Translations under genes and position numbers: made by a program
Shown: positions 34,868-42,968 of the stretch, piece by piece
Layout of the letters: every line of letters starts with the position of its first letter
Numbering within the stretch: position 1 is the first letter of the stretch
Notes under the pieces: model-generated
The model's database searches: none
What the model was told of the DNA's origin: nothing
What the model saw: the letters and a program-made list of their open reading frames with translations, nothing else
Assembly: GCA_947478865.1 (NCBI GenBank)
Contig: CANJXF010000014.1
Span: 1 to 64,000 of the forward strand
Direction: 5' to 3'
DNA from: Verrucomicrobiales bacterium
GTDB lineage: Bacteria; Verrucomicrobiota; Verrucomicrobiia; Limisphaerales; CANJXF01
DNA length: 64,000 nucleotides

Positions 34868-35296
34868 CTAAATGTTTAGCCGCAGGAATGATGCGCTCTT
34901 GAAATAGATCACGCTGCTGCGGGTCGGGGACGACACCGCGGTCCGGGGTTTGCGGACGCAACAATTGGTCAGGATGGCGCCGGCCCGCGTGATTCCGTCC
35001 CCCGCGCCGTTGGTCCCAATCAGGGCGAACCCGTTCAAATCAATGGTGATGTCGCTCGCCGCCAGGGTGATTCCGGCCGCGCTGTTGGTTTGCTTGAGAT
35101 CGGCCGTGAGGTAATAGGAGCCGCCGTTGGTGAGGGTGATGGGGATCGAGGAGATGGGCGTGCGCGGCTCGACCTGCGAAAGCGTCCGGAACGTGGGGGC
35201 CGGCGCGCCGGGCGGGGTCAGGCTGCCCTGGGCAAAGGCCCGGACGGCGAAGAGCAGGGCGGCGGCGGAAGCGAGGAGGAATTTGGTGGTTTTCAT
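34868..35296 (-). pseudogene. truncated secreted protein, likely remnant of a larger beta-helix protein
   Basis: The 142-residue product starts with a signal peptide (KFLLASAAALLFAVRAFAQ). It continues LTPPGAPAPTFRTLSQVEPRTPIS-SIPITLTNGGSYYLTADL-TITLAASDITIDLNGFALIGTNGAGDGI, which matches the opening of long beta-helix proteins common in Verrucomicrobia. Where those continue for several hundred residues, this one ends after about 35 residues of unrelated text (TAVSSPTRSSVIYFKSASFLRLN), and that end belongs to the direct repeat. A large deletion is the simplest explanation; a short functional protein is less likely. Confidence 0.6.
34878..34951. repeat. direct repeat, right copy
   Basis: Partner of the copy at 34583-34653. 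It covers the last ~25 codons of the truncated secreted protein gene on the minus strand. Confidence 0.75.
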
Positions 35297-35540
35297 TTAT
35301 TTGATTTGAGGTGCAGCCCAAACAAGCAGGCGAGGGGACAGGGGAGGCATGGTTTTTTTCCAGATTTAAATACCCAAGGTTAATTTCAACGAGTTAAACA
35401 TTTGGAGCGGCGGCGTCAACGGAATTCACCCCGCCAGGCTGCGGCCCGCCGAAGGGTTGTGTATCGCGGCCAACGCCGGAGCCTGTTTCTTCGTGGTGAA
35501 TTTCCTTTCGCTGACGCGCGATTCGGTTTTCAATTTTTCG

Positions 35541-37634
35541 ATGTCGCGTGATTACATTTTGCAGCCGTTCCGTTCGCCGATCGAACTGCAAATTGATTAC
35601 GCCAAGGAACTCAATCCCCAACAGCACGCGGCGGTGACGGCGCCGCCGGGCCCGGCCCTGGTCATCGCAGGGGCGGGTTCGGGGAAGACCCGGACGCTGA
35701 CCTTTCGCGTCGCCTATTTGATTGAGCAGGGGATTCCGCCGGAGAAGATTCTCCTGCTCACGTTCACCAACAAAGCGGCCAAGGAAATGATGCGGCGCGT
35801 GGCCGACCTGCTGGGGAGCGATCCGGCGGGCGCAGGACTTTGGGGCGGAACCTTTCATTCGATCGGGAACCGGGTGCTGCGCCGCCACGCCAACCTGCTC
35901 GGCTACCAGCAGGACTTCACGATCATGGATCGCGAGGACGCGAAGGACCTGCTCAACGCGTGCATTGGCGAAGCGGAAATCGACGTGAAGGCGACGCGCT
36001 TTCCGAAGGCCGAGGTGCTGGGCGATATTTTTTCGATGTCGCTGAACACGGAGAAAACGATCGAGGCCATCCTGGCGGAGCAATACGATTATTTCAGCGA
36101 ACTTGCGCCGCTGGTGATCGATTTGCAGAAGCGTTATGTCGCGCGAAAACTTTCCACCAATGCGATGGATTTTGACGATCTGCTCGCGCTCTGGCTCAAG
36201 CTGCTCCAGAACAACGCGGAGGTGCGCGAACATTACCAGCGCCGTTTTCAATTCATCATGGTTGATGAATACCAGGACACGAACAAACTGCAGGGCGACT
36301 TGATCGACCTGCTCGCGGCCCGGCACAAGAACGTGATGGTGGTGGGCGACGATTCCCAAAGCATCTACTCGTGGCGCGGGGCGAATTTCCGGAACATTAT
36401 TGATTTTCCGCAGCGGTATCCGGGCGCGCAGGTTTACAAGATCGAAGTCAACTATCGCAGCACGCCGGAGATATTGTCGGTGGCCAACGCCGCGATTGCC
36501 GCCAACGTCAACCAGTTCGCCAAGAAACTTTCGCCGGCGCGCAAGTCGGGAAACAAGCCGACCATCGTCACCTGCCACGACGGCGGGGAACAGGCGGCGT
36601 TCGTGGCGCAGCGGGTTTTGGAACTGCGCGAAGAGGGCGAAGATTTGAACCAGATGGCGGTGCTGTATCGCTCGCATTTCCACGCGCTGGAACTTCAGCT
36701 CGAACTGACGCGGAGGAACATCCCGTTCTCCATCACGAGCGGAATCCGGTTCTTCGAGCAGGCGCACGTCAAGGATGTGGCGGCCTTCCTGAAGCTCGCG
36801 TCGAATTCGCGCGACGAACTTTCCTTCAAGCGGCTGGTTCGCCTGCTCCCGGGAATCGGCGGCAAAGGCGCGGACAAATTGTGGGCGAAATTTCAGGAGG
36901 TGGAGCGTTCCGTGTCCAGCATTGTGCAATTCGCCGTGACGGGCGACGTGCCACAGGCGGAATCCGAAACCGAGAACTTGAAACCGAGGAAGCAAAACTT
37001 CATTGCCATCGCATTGCAAAAGTGCGCCGCCTCAGTTCCGAAGAAGACAGCCGCGGCCTGGGCGCAATTCACCGCGACCCTAGCGCAATTGGAAACCGAC
37101 CCGGTGCGGGGGGATCCGTCACGGATGATCCGGCTCGTGATTGAAGCGGGTTACAAGGAGCATTTGCAGGAGGAGTACGCCAACTACCGCCAGCGTTTGG
37201 AAGACCTGGAGCAGCTTGCGAACTTCGCGCAACAGTTCAAGACGCTGGAAGAATTCTTATCGCAGCTCGCGCTGCTCACCAACGTGGAGGCGGAGGATAA
37301 CCAGGCCGTGAATGACAATGAACAGCTTCGCCTTTCCTCGATCCATCAGGCCAAAGGGCTGGAGTTCGATGTCGTTTTTGTGGTCATGCTTTGCGAGGGG
37401 CTTTTCCCGTCGGCGCGCTCGCTGGAGGACCTGGATGCGATTGAGGAGGAGCGCCGGTTGTTCTACGTCGCCGTGACGCGGGCGCGCAACGAACTTTATC
37501 TGAGCTATCCGCTCATTCGCATGATTCCCGGCGGCAGCGGCGACATGATGCAGCAACCGTCGCGGTTCCTCGGAGAAATTCCCAAGGAGCTGGTGGAAGA
37601 ATGGAATTTGCGTCCGTACGATCCTTACGGGTGA
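35541..37634 (+). CDS. UvrD/PcrA/Rep-type DNA helicase
   Basis: From the ATG at 35541 the product has 697 residues. It carries all superfamily 1A helicase motifs: LNPQQHAAV (Q motif), AGAGSGKTRTL (Walker A), LLTFTNKAAKEM, VDEYQDTN (Walker B), GDDSQSIYSWRGA, YRS in VNYRSTPEI, SSIHQAKGLEFDVVFV, and EERRLFYVAVTRA. Such 3'-5' helicases act in nucleotide excision and mismatch repair, or plasmid/replication restart. Length matches the family, without an added nuclease domain. The frame extends to 35457 upstream, but the extra residues are not helicase-like. Confidence 0.93.
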   Translation: MSRDYILQPFRSPIELQIDYAKELNPQQHAAVTAPPGPALVIAGAGSGKTRTLTFRVAYLIEQGIPPEKILLLTFTNKAAKEMMRRVADLLGSDPAGAGLWGGTFHSIGNRVLRRHANLLGYQQDFTIMDREDAKDLLNACIGEAEIDVKATRFPKAEVLGDIFSMSLNTEKTIEAILAEQYDYFSELAPLVIDLQKRYVARKLSTNAMDFDDLLALWLKLLQNNAEVREHYQRRFQFIMVDEYQDTNKLQGDLIDLLAARHKNVMVVGDDSQSIYSWRGANFRNIIDFPQRYPGAQVYKIEVNYRSTPEILSVANAAIAANVNQFAKKLSPARKSGNKPTIVTCHDGGEQAAFVAQRVLELREEGEDLNQMAVLYRSHFHALELQLELTRRNIPFSITSGIRFFEQAHVKDVAAFLKLASNSRDELSFKRLVRLLPGIGGKGADKLWAKFQEVERSVSSIVQFAVTGDVPQAESETENLKPRKQNFIAIALQKCAASVPKKTAAAWAQFTATLAQLETDPVRGDPSRMIRLVIEAGYKEHLQEEYANYRQRLEDLEQLANFAQQFKTLEEFLSQLALLTNVEAEDNQAVNDNEQLRLSSIHQAKGLEFDVVFVVMLCEGLFPSARSLEDLDAIEEERRLFYVAVTRARNELYLSYPLIRMIPGGSGDMMQQPSRFLGEIPKELVEEWNLRPYDPYG

Positions 37635-37696
37635 TGAGGTGGCGGGGAGCAGAAGCAGATCTTTGTTCCTACAAAAAATTGAAGCCGATTTTGGTA

Positions 37697-38290
37697 TTAG
37701 CCGTGCCGTTTCTGAAGTTCAAACTTCCCTCCGGGCAACATTTGGATGGTTGTTTCGCCGCCCATTCCTCCGGTAACATATCCTTCCAGTTGACCCGCAA
37801 TCTTGAAGCGGTTCTGGCGCGCAGTGAAATCCAAAGAACCGTCGCCTGCAAAATGAAGATGACGCTGCAATTGATCTCCATCGGCAATCGACCCCAACTC
37901 GACACAAATACCAGGACCTGTCACAACAAAATTTTCAATCGGGCTTCCGCTATTATTAATCACATGAACGGTGTAGCGGGTTACGAGGTTGATCGCCGAG
38001 AGGGTGAAAAAGCCTGCGACAGGAAAATTCACCAACAGGACACCGCTGATCAGCGCCGCCTGTAGCCAGGTTTTGCCGCTAATCTGACCTGATGCTCGGA
38101 ATTCACGCCACAAATGTCGAACTACAATGGCTATTCCGATGACGACTGAAGCCAACCCGAGGAAGAGCCAGCAGAACCCCGCTGTCTCAAGCCAAGCCCA
38201 GCGAGTAAATCGCCAGATGGTGTAAATAATTGTCGCCAGCAATAATGGGATTGTGCCGAAAACAGTGGCTGCTTTTAGTGCATGTGGCAT
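37697..38290 (-). CDS. membrane protein of unknown function
   Basis: The 197-residue protein has three predicted membrane helices (about 8-28, 36-58, 77-100) and then a soluble beta-rich C-terminal half (TVHVINNSGSPIENFVVTGPGICVELGSI...). The tail resembles an extracytoplasmic Ig-like or carbohydrate-binding fold, but no family is recognised. It converges on the helicase gene. Codon use looks like its neighbours, and the long open frame with clear topology supports a real gene. Confidence 0.6.
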   Translation of the reverse strand: MPHALKAATVFGTIPLLLATIIYTIWRFTRWAWLETAGFCWLFLGLASVVIGIAIVVRHLWREFRASGQISGKTWLQAALISGVLLVNFPVAGFFTLSAINLVTRYTVHVINNSGSPIENFVVTGPGICVELGSIADGDQLQRHLHFAGDGSLDFTARQNRFKIAGQLEGYVTGGMGGETTIQMLPGGKFELQKRHG

Positions 38291-38528
38291 GGGTGAAGAA
38301 ATTCAACCGCGATTGAGATGCTGCCAACTGAATTTTATTCGAGCTGATGGATTCATTAGTGGGAGTTCACCTCATGCCGACCTTTAACCACCGCTCCCGA
38401 AAAGGCAAGGAGTGAAAATCGGTTCATCTTGCTGTTCAAATTCGAATCGGCCTGCGTCATTCCAAATCAGCACCAACTTATCCTGTCCATCCGGTCGATC
38501 CCTGTTAAGAATTCACCCAAGTTAATTT

Positions 38529-39326
38529 ATGCATCGATTCTTTATTCTTATTTTCGTTTTGATCTTTGTCCTGTCGCGGGATTCGGCTCGCGCCGACCTG
38601 CTGGATCAACTGGGCCTCGGCAAGAAGAAGGAGACCAATCAAACCGCGCAGCTCACCTCGGCGCTGTCCCAGGACCAAATGGTTGCCGGGCTCAAACAAG
38701 CCCTGGGCAAGGGGGTGCAGGAAGCGATTGCCCGGCTCGGCCAGACCAACGGGTTTCTCACGAACATGAATGTGAAGATTCCGATGCCGGAAAAATTGCA
38801 GAAGGTGGAAAAGGGTTTGCGCGCGATGAAGCAGGATAAGCTGGCCGACGATTTCGTGACCACGATGAACCATGCCGCCGAACTGGCCGTGCCGGCCGCG
38901 GGTTCCGTTTTCGCGGATGCCGTGCAGTTGATGTCGATTGCGGACGCGAAGGCGATTCTCGTTGGCACGAACAACGCCGCGACGGAATACTTTCGCAAGG
39001 TGACGCAGACCAATCTCTCCGCCCGCTTTTTACCCATTGTGAAAACGGCCACCGAACAAGCCGGCGTTACTTCGGCGTATAAAAAGCTGCTGGAAAAAGC
39101 CAATGGCCTGACCAGTTCGAGCGGCACGTTGGGCACCTTGGGCAAGACCTTGAGCGCCACCGGCTATTTGAATCCCGAGACCATGGACATCGATGCTTAC
39201 GTGACGCAGAAGGCGATGGATGGACTTTTCAAAACCGTGGCTGAGGAAGAAAAGCGCATTCGCGAGAATCCGGCGGCGCGCACGACCGAGGTTTTGCAAA
39301 AAGTTTTTGGCGCGGTAGCCAAATAG
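38529..39326 (+). CDS. DUF4197 secreted protein
   Basis: The 265-residue protein has a signal peptide (FFILIFVLIFVLSRDSARA) and a helical body with the DUF4197 core: ALGKGVQEAIARLGQTNGFL, KIPMPEKLQKVEKGLR, DDFVTTMNHAAELAVPAA, NPETMDIDAYVTQKAMDGLFKTVAEEEKRIR. The family is widely conserved in Gram-negative bacteria and has no known function. Located in the periplasm or at the outer membrane. Confidence 0.87.
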   Translation: MHRFFILIFVLIFVLSRDSARADLLDQLGLGKKKETNQTAQLTSALSQDQMVAGLKQALGKGVQEAIARLGQTNGFLTNMNVKIPMPEKLQKVEKGLRAMKQDKLADDFVTTMNHAAELAVPAAGSVFADAVQLMSIADAKAILVGTNNAATEYFRKVTQTNLSARFLPIVKTATEQAGVTSAYKKLLEKANGLTSSSGTLGTLGKTLSATGYLNPETMDIDAYVTQKAMDGLFKTVAEEEKRIRENPAARTTEVLQKVFGAVAK

Positions 39327-39370
39327 TTTATCAGCCTTGTATCCCGTTCGCGGTTTGCTATAAACGCGCC

Positions 39371-40327
39371 ATGCAAACATGGGCGTTGTGGTTTTTCTCC
39401 GGGATTATTGGACTTATCTCCTTTGCGGGTTGCGCCACGAAGCCCGACCCGCTCTCACAAGCCTCCACCAATTCCTGGCCGTGCTATCAGTTGTCGGCGG
39501 AAAAATCCTGGCAATTAGACCTGCCGCAAGGCGAGCGCTTCGATGCCTCGGCGTTGCTGCTGCGCAAGGGCGGCGAACTGTTGACCGTGAACGATCGCGG
39601 CGCCGCCGTTTACAAAATTCAATTCGCCAGCAATGCGCCATCGGCCAGGCTGGTCTGCCTGACGAACTGCTTTGCCGCCGCGCGCCTGGCTCGCTTCGAC
39701 CGTGAGAAAGTGGACCGCTACGATTGCGAGGGATTGGCGCAGGATTCACGCGGATGGATTTATCTTTGTGAGGAAGCGAACCGTTGGATTTTGCGGTGCG
39801 ATCCGAAAACCGGGGAGGTGGAACGCCTTGCGATTGATTGGGCACCGGTTAAACAATATTTTCATCCGAGCGATCGCAATGCGTCTTTTGAAGGGATCGC
39901 GATCGGCGGCGGAAAACTTTTCGTGGCCAACGAGCGTCAGGAAGGACGCATCATCGTGGTGGATTTAAAGAGCTTGAAGATCGTTGATGACTTCACCGTG
40001 CGTCCGAGCAAAACGCAAATGCAGGACATTCATTACTCCGACTTGAGCTGGCACGATGGCGCGCTCTTCGCCCTGTTGCGCGATAATCGCGTGGTTGTGA
40101 AAATCGATCCCAGGAACCATCGCGTTCTCGCCGAATACAGTTTTTACGCCATGGAACAGCAGCCCGACCTGATTTATCGCACCACCTATCCGACAAGCAC
40201 GATGGAAGGATTGGCGGTGGACAAAGACTTTTTCTGGCTGGTGACCGACAACAATGGATGGGGCCGAAAACAATTTCCCGATGACAAACGGCCGACGCTG
40301 TTTAAATGCCGCAGGCCGGATAAGTGA
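39371..40327 (+). CDS. lipoprotein with a beta-propeller (SdiA-regulated / phytase-like)
   Basis: The 318-residue protein has a signal peptide ending in a lipobox (ISFAGC, C21), so it is probably anchored in a membrane. The rest has repeating blades such as LLTVNDRGAAVYKIQF, GWIYLCEEANRWILRC, GKLFVANERQEGRIIVVDL and FWLVTDNNGWGR, which match the esterase-like/SdiA-regulated propeller group. Catalytic function is uncertain; it could be a binding protein. It follows the DUF4197 gene by 44 bases. Confidence 0.72.
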   Translation: MQTWALWFFSGIIGLISFAGCATKPDPLSQASTNSWPCYQLSAEKSWQLDLPQGERFDASALLLRKGGELLTVNDRGAAVYKIQFASNAPSARLVCLTNCFAAARLARFDREKVDRYDCEGLAQDSRGWIYLCEEANRWILRCDPKTGEVERLAIDWAPVKQYFHPSDRNASFEGIAIGGGKLFVANERQEGRIIVVDLKSLKIVDDFTVRPSKTQMQDIHYSDLSWHDGALFALLRDNRVVVKIDPRNHRVLAEYSFYAMEQQPDLIYRTTYPTSTMEGLAVDKDFFWLVTDNNGWGRKQFPDDKRPTLFKCRRPDK

Positions 40328-40356
40328 TGCAACGGTGCTTCGCCCGGTAATCATAA

Positions 40357-40427
40357 CCCCTCTCTTAATCGTTCACCTTTCGGACGGAGGTTAAGGTTAG
40401 GGGCGACGATTAAGATTAAAGAGGGAA
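40357..40427. repeat. imperfect inverted repeat between the lipoprotein and HAD-Nudix genes
   Basis: The sequence CCCCTCTCTTAATCGT (40357-40372) pairs with ACGATTAAGATTAAAGAGG (40406-40424) with a small bulge. It may form a terminator-like hairpin for the upstream gene or represent a mobile-type intergenic repeat; no T-run follows, so a plain intrinsic terminator is doubtful. Confidence 0.4.
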
Positions 40428-40475
40428 GGGTGAAATTCTGTGTTCATCCGTTTTCATCTGTGGAAACATTCCGGC

Positions 40476-41558
40476 GTGATCCGTAACATCATTTTCGATT
40501 GGTCCGGGACGCTGGTGGACGATTTGCCGGCGGTTTTTCGAGCGACCAATTTTGTTTTTGGCCAGGCGGGAGTGGACGAATTGACCATCGAACAATTCCG
40601 CGCGGAGTTTTGTTTGCCCTTCAAAAGCTTTTACGACCGCTACACGCCCGAGGTCAAAATGGAGCAGCTGGAAGAATGGTTTCACGGGCACTTTAAACAG
40701 GTCCAGGATTCGGTGATCGAGCTGCCGCACGCCCGGGATTTCCTGTTGTTCTGCCGCAAGCACGGCATTCGCACCTTCCTCCTGAGCACGGTCCACCGCG
40801 ATCATTTCGCCGTGCAGGCGGGAGTTATCGGCTTTGGTGAATTGATCGATAAACCGTACGTGGAGATTTTGGACAAGCGGACGAAGATCCACGAAATCCT
40901 CGAGGAAAACCAGCTCGCCGCAGGCGAAACCATGTTCATCGGCGACATGCAACACGACGTGGAAACCGCCAAGCACGGGAACGTTTTTTCGTGCGCCGTG
41001 CTGACCGGCTACAATCGGTTGGAGCAACTCCGCGCCAGCGAACCCGACCTGATCGTCGAGCACCTCGGCGAACTTCAGGAAATATTGGAACGAACTGGTT
41101 TCAATATCATTCATCGAAAACATGGGCTGGAAGGTTCGCCGATTGCCCATCCCATTTGCACGGTTGGCGCGGCTATTTTCAACGAAGCCGACAAAGTGCT
41201 GATGGTGCGCACGCAAAAGTGGTCGAACCTCTGGGGAATTCCCGGCGGCAAAACCAAATACGGCGAAACGTCCGTGGCGGCGCTGCATCGAGAAATCAAA
41301 GAGGAAACGGACCTTGAGATCGCGGACATTGAATTTGTTCTGGTGCAGGATTGCATTCACTCCAAGGAATTTTATCGGGAGGCGCATTTTGTTTTGCTGA
41401 ACTACCAGTGCCGGGTCCGCGGACGTGGCGCTGTGACCTTGAATGAGGAAGCGCAGGAGTTCTGCTGGAAGTCGCTCGACGAAGCGCTCGGAATGAATCT
41501 CAATCAGCCCACGCGGATTCTCCTCGAAGAAATCCAACACCGCATCGCCCGTGAATAA
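40476..41558 (+). CDS. HAD hydrolase fused to a Nudix hydrolase
   Basis: From the GTG at 40476 the 360-residue product begins MIRNIIFDWSGTLVDD, HAD motif I (D8). Motif II (LSTV), a Lys region and FIGDMQHDVETA (motif IV) follow. After about residue 225, a linker leads to a Nudix domain with the box GGKTKYGETSVAALHREIKEETD, matching GX5EX7REUXEE. HAD domains remove phosphates; Nudix domains cleave X-linked nucleoside diphosphates. A fusion could carry out two successive steps, perhaps in folate or pterin metabolism given the next gene. A GTG at 40440 is also possible but would add text resembling non-coding repeats. The end overlaps folB. Confidence 0.85.
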   Translation: MIRNIIFDWSGTLVDDLPAVFRATNFVFGQAGVDELTIEQFRAEFCLPFKSFYDRYTPEVKMEQLEEWFHGHFKQVQDSVIELPHARDFLLFCRKHGIRTFLLSTVHRDHFAVQAGVIGFGELIDKPYVEILDKRTKIHEILEENQLAAGETMFIGDMQHDVETAKHGNVFSCAVLTGYNRLEQLRASEPDLIVEHLGELQEILERTGFNIIHRKHGLEGSPIAHPICTVGAAIFNEADKVLMVRTQKWSNLWGIPGGKTKYGETSVAALHREIKEETDLEIADIEFVLVQDCIHSKEFYREAHFVLLNYQCRVRGRGAVTLNEEAQEFCWKSLDEALGMNLNQPTRILLEEIQHRIARE

Positions 41559-41901
41559 AATCATCATCGAAGATTTGGAAGTGTCGTATCACGTGGGCGT
41601 GCCCGACGAAGAACGCGCCCGGCCGCAACGCTTGTTGATCACCGTCGAAATGGAACACGACTTTTCCGCCGCGGCGCAGAGCGACGATCTCGGCGGGACG
41701 ATCGATTATTTTGCGGTGACCCAGCGGCTTCTGGGCTTCGGCAAAGGACAAAGTTGGAAGCTCATCGAGAAGCTGGCCAACGACATTGCGGAACTGGTCT
41801 TGAAGGATTTCCACGCGGCCGCGGTGGAGGTGACGATTAAGAAATTCATCATTCCGCAAACGCGTTTTGTGGCGGTGAAAATTCGCCGGCCGCGTGCATG
41901 A
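41551..41901 (+). CDS. folB: dihydroneopterin aldolase
   Basis: The 116-residue protein starts with GTG. It matches the FolB family: IIIEDLEVSYHVGVPDEERARPQ at the N-terminus (catalytic Glu in the DEER region), TIDYFAV (substrate pocket) and the late VTIKKFIIP containing the conserved Lys. It converts dihydroneopterin to 6-hydroxymethyl-dihydropterin in folate synthesis. Its start overlaps the HAD-Nudix stop by eight bases, so the two are translationally coupled. Confidence 0.9.
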   Translation: MNKIIIEDLEVSYHVGVPDEERARPQRLLITVEMEHDFSAAAQSDDLGGTIDYFAVTQRLLGFGKGQSWKLIEKLANDIAELVLKDFHAAAVEVTIKKFIIPQTRFVAVKIRRPRA

Positions 41902-41966
41902 ATTGCAAAAACGATTTCGCTCGGAAAGAAATTGAACTCCAGGCGCTCCGAAAATAGAGTCTCGCC

Positions 41967-42860
41967 ATGAACCCGCTCCTGACGCCTGAACTTCTCCGGA
42001 GGCTGGAGCAGTTCCAATTGCTCGCCGCCAAGCGGGCTAAGAGTTCGGCGCGAGGCGAGCGGCGCAGCAAGGCGCGGGGTCAATCAGTCGAATTTGCTGA
42101 CTATCGCAACTACTCCGCGGGCGATGATTTTCGTTATCTCGATTGGAATCTTTACGGGCGTCTCGAAAAGCTTTTCCTGAAACTATACGAAGAGGAACGT
42201 GAATTGCCGGTTCGCATTTTTCTCGATTGCAGCGAGTCGATGACCTTTGGTTCGCCGCGCAAGTTTGATTTCGCCCGGCAAATCGCGGCCGCGGTGGGCT
42301 ATGTGGCCTTGTGCGGCTTTGACCGCGTGACGGTCGCCACCTTTCCCGACAATGCCGGCGACGCTGTCTATCGCGGAGCGCTCAGGGCCGTGCGCGGGCG
42401 CAAATCGTCCCTCACCTATTTTCAAAATCTCGCGAAGCTTACGGCCAAGGGCACGGCGAATCTCAACGAGTCACTTAAGCGCGGCGCGATTGAAGCGCGG
42501 CAGGCGGGAGTGGCGGTGGTGCTCAGCGACTTTCTTGATCCCGCGGGTTACGAGTCGGGTTTGACGGCGCTGATCTCGCGGGGGTTTCATGTGAATGCGA
42601 TCCAAATCCTCGCGCCCGAAGAATTGAATCCCAGCACGTTTGGCGATTTGCGGTTTATTGATTCGGAAACCGGCGCCGAGCAGGAAGTTTCTTTCGGAAA
42701 ATATCGTTTGAAAAATTACCAGCAAACCGTGGAGAACTTCTGCCAGCGGCTCCGCGAATTTTGTCAGGGCAGGGGGATCAACTTCTTCCGGGTCGGCTCG
42801 GACACATCGCTCGAACAGCTGTTGCTCAAGCAGCTGCGCACCGCAGAAGTCTGGGGTTGA
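41967..42860 (+). CDS. DUF58 domain protein
   Basis: The 297-residue soluble protein carries the DUF58 signature GQSVEFADYRNYSAGDDFRYLDWNLYGRLEKLFLKLYEEERE. A vWA-like fold follows with a partial MIDAS (DCSESM). DUF58 proteins usually work with MoxR ATPases in complex assembly or cell-wall processes. MoxR and membrane partners are not in the window on this side, since the next genes are on the other strand. The family assignment is firm; the role is not. Confidence 0.87.
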   Translation: MNPLLTPELLRRLEQFQLLAAKRAKSSARGERRSKARGQSVEFADYRNYSAGDDFRYLDWNLYGRLEKLFLKLYEEERELPVRIFLDCSESMTFGSPRKFDFARQIAAAVGYVALCGFDRVTVATFPDNAGDAVYRGALRAVRGRKSSLTYFQNLAKLTAKGTANLNESLKRGAIEARQAGVAVVLSDFLDPAGYESGLTALISRGFHVNAIQILAPEELNPSTFGDLRFIDSETGAEQEVSFGKYRLKNYQQTVENFCQRLREFCQGRGINFFRVGSDTSLEQLLLKQLRTAEVWG

Positions 42861-42968
42861 AATTGCACCGGCACTTTGCCGGGACCTGGAGGAAATTTTG
42901 CCATCCAATCTGGCGCGGCGCGTTCCGGCGATCGTCCGCCGAAGATCTAAAGAAAGTGCGAAAATGAT

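Noticed and set aside
35394-37019. 541-residue frame opposite the UvrD-like helicase gene
   Set aside because: It is the antisense shadow of a gene with all helicase motifs; its translation is rich in Arg/His with no domain.
40440-40475. Earlier GTG start of the HAD-Nudix gene
   Set aside because: The 12 added residues come from intergenic-looking text, and the HAD domain begins right at the later GTG.
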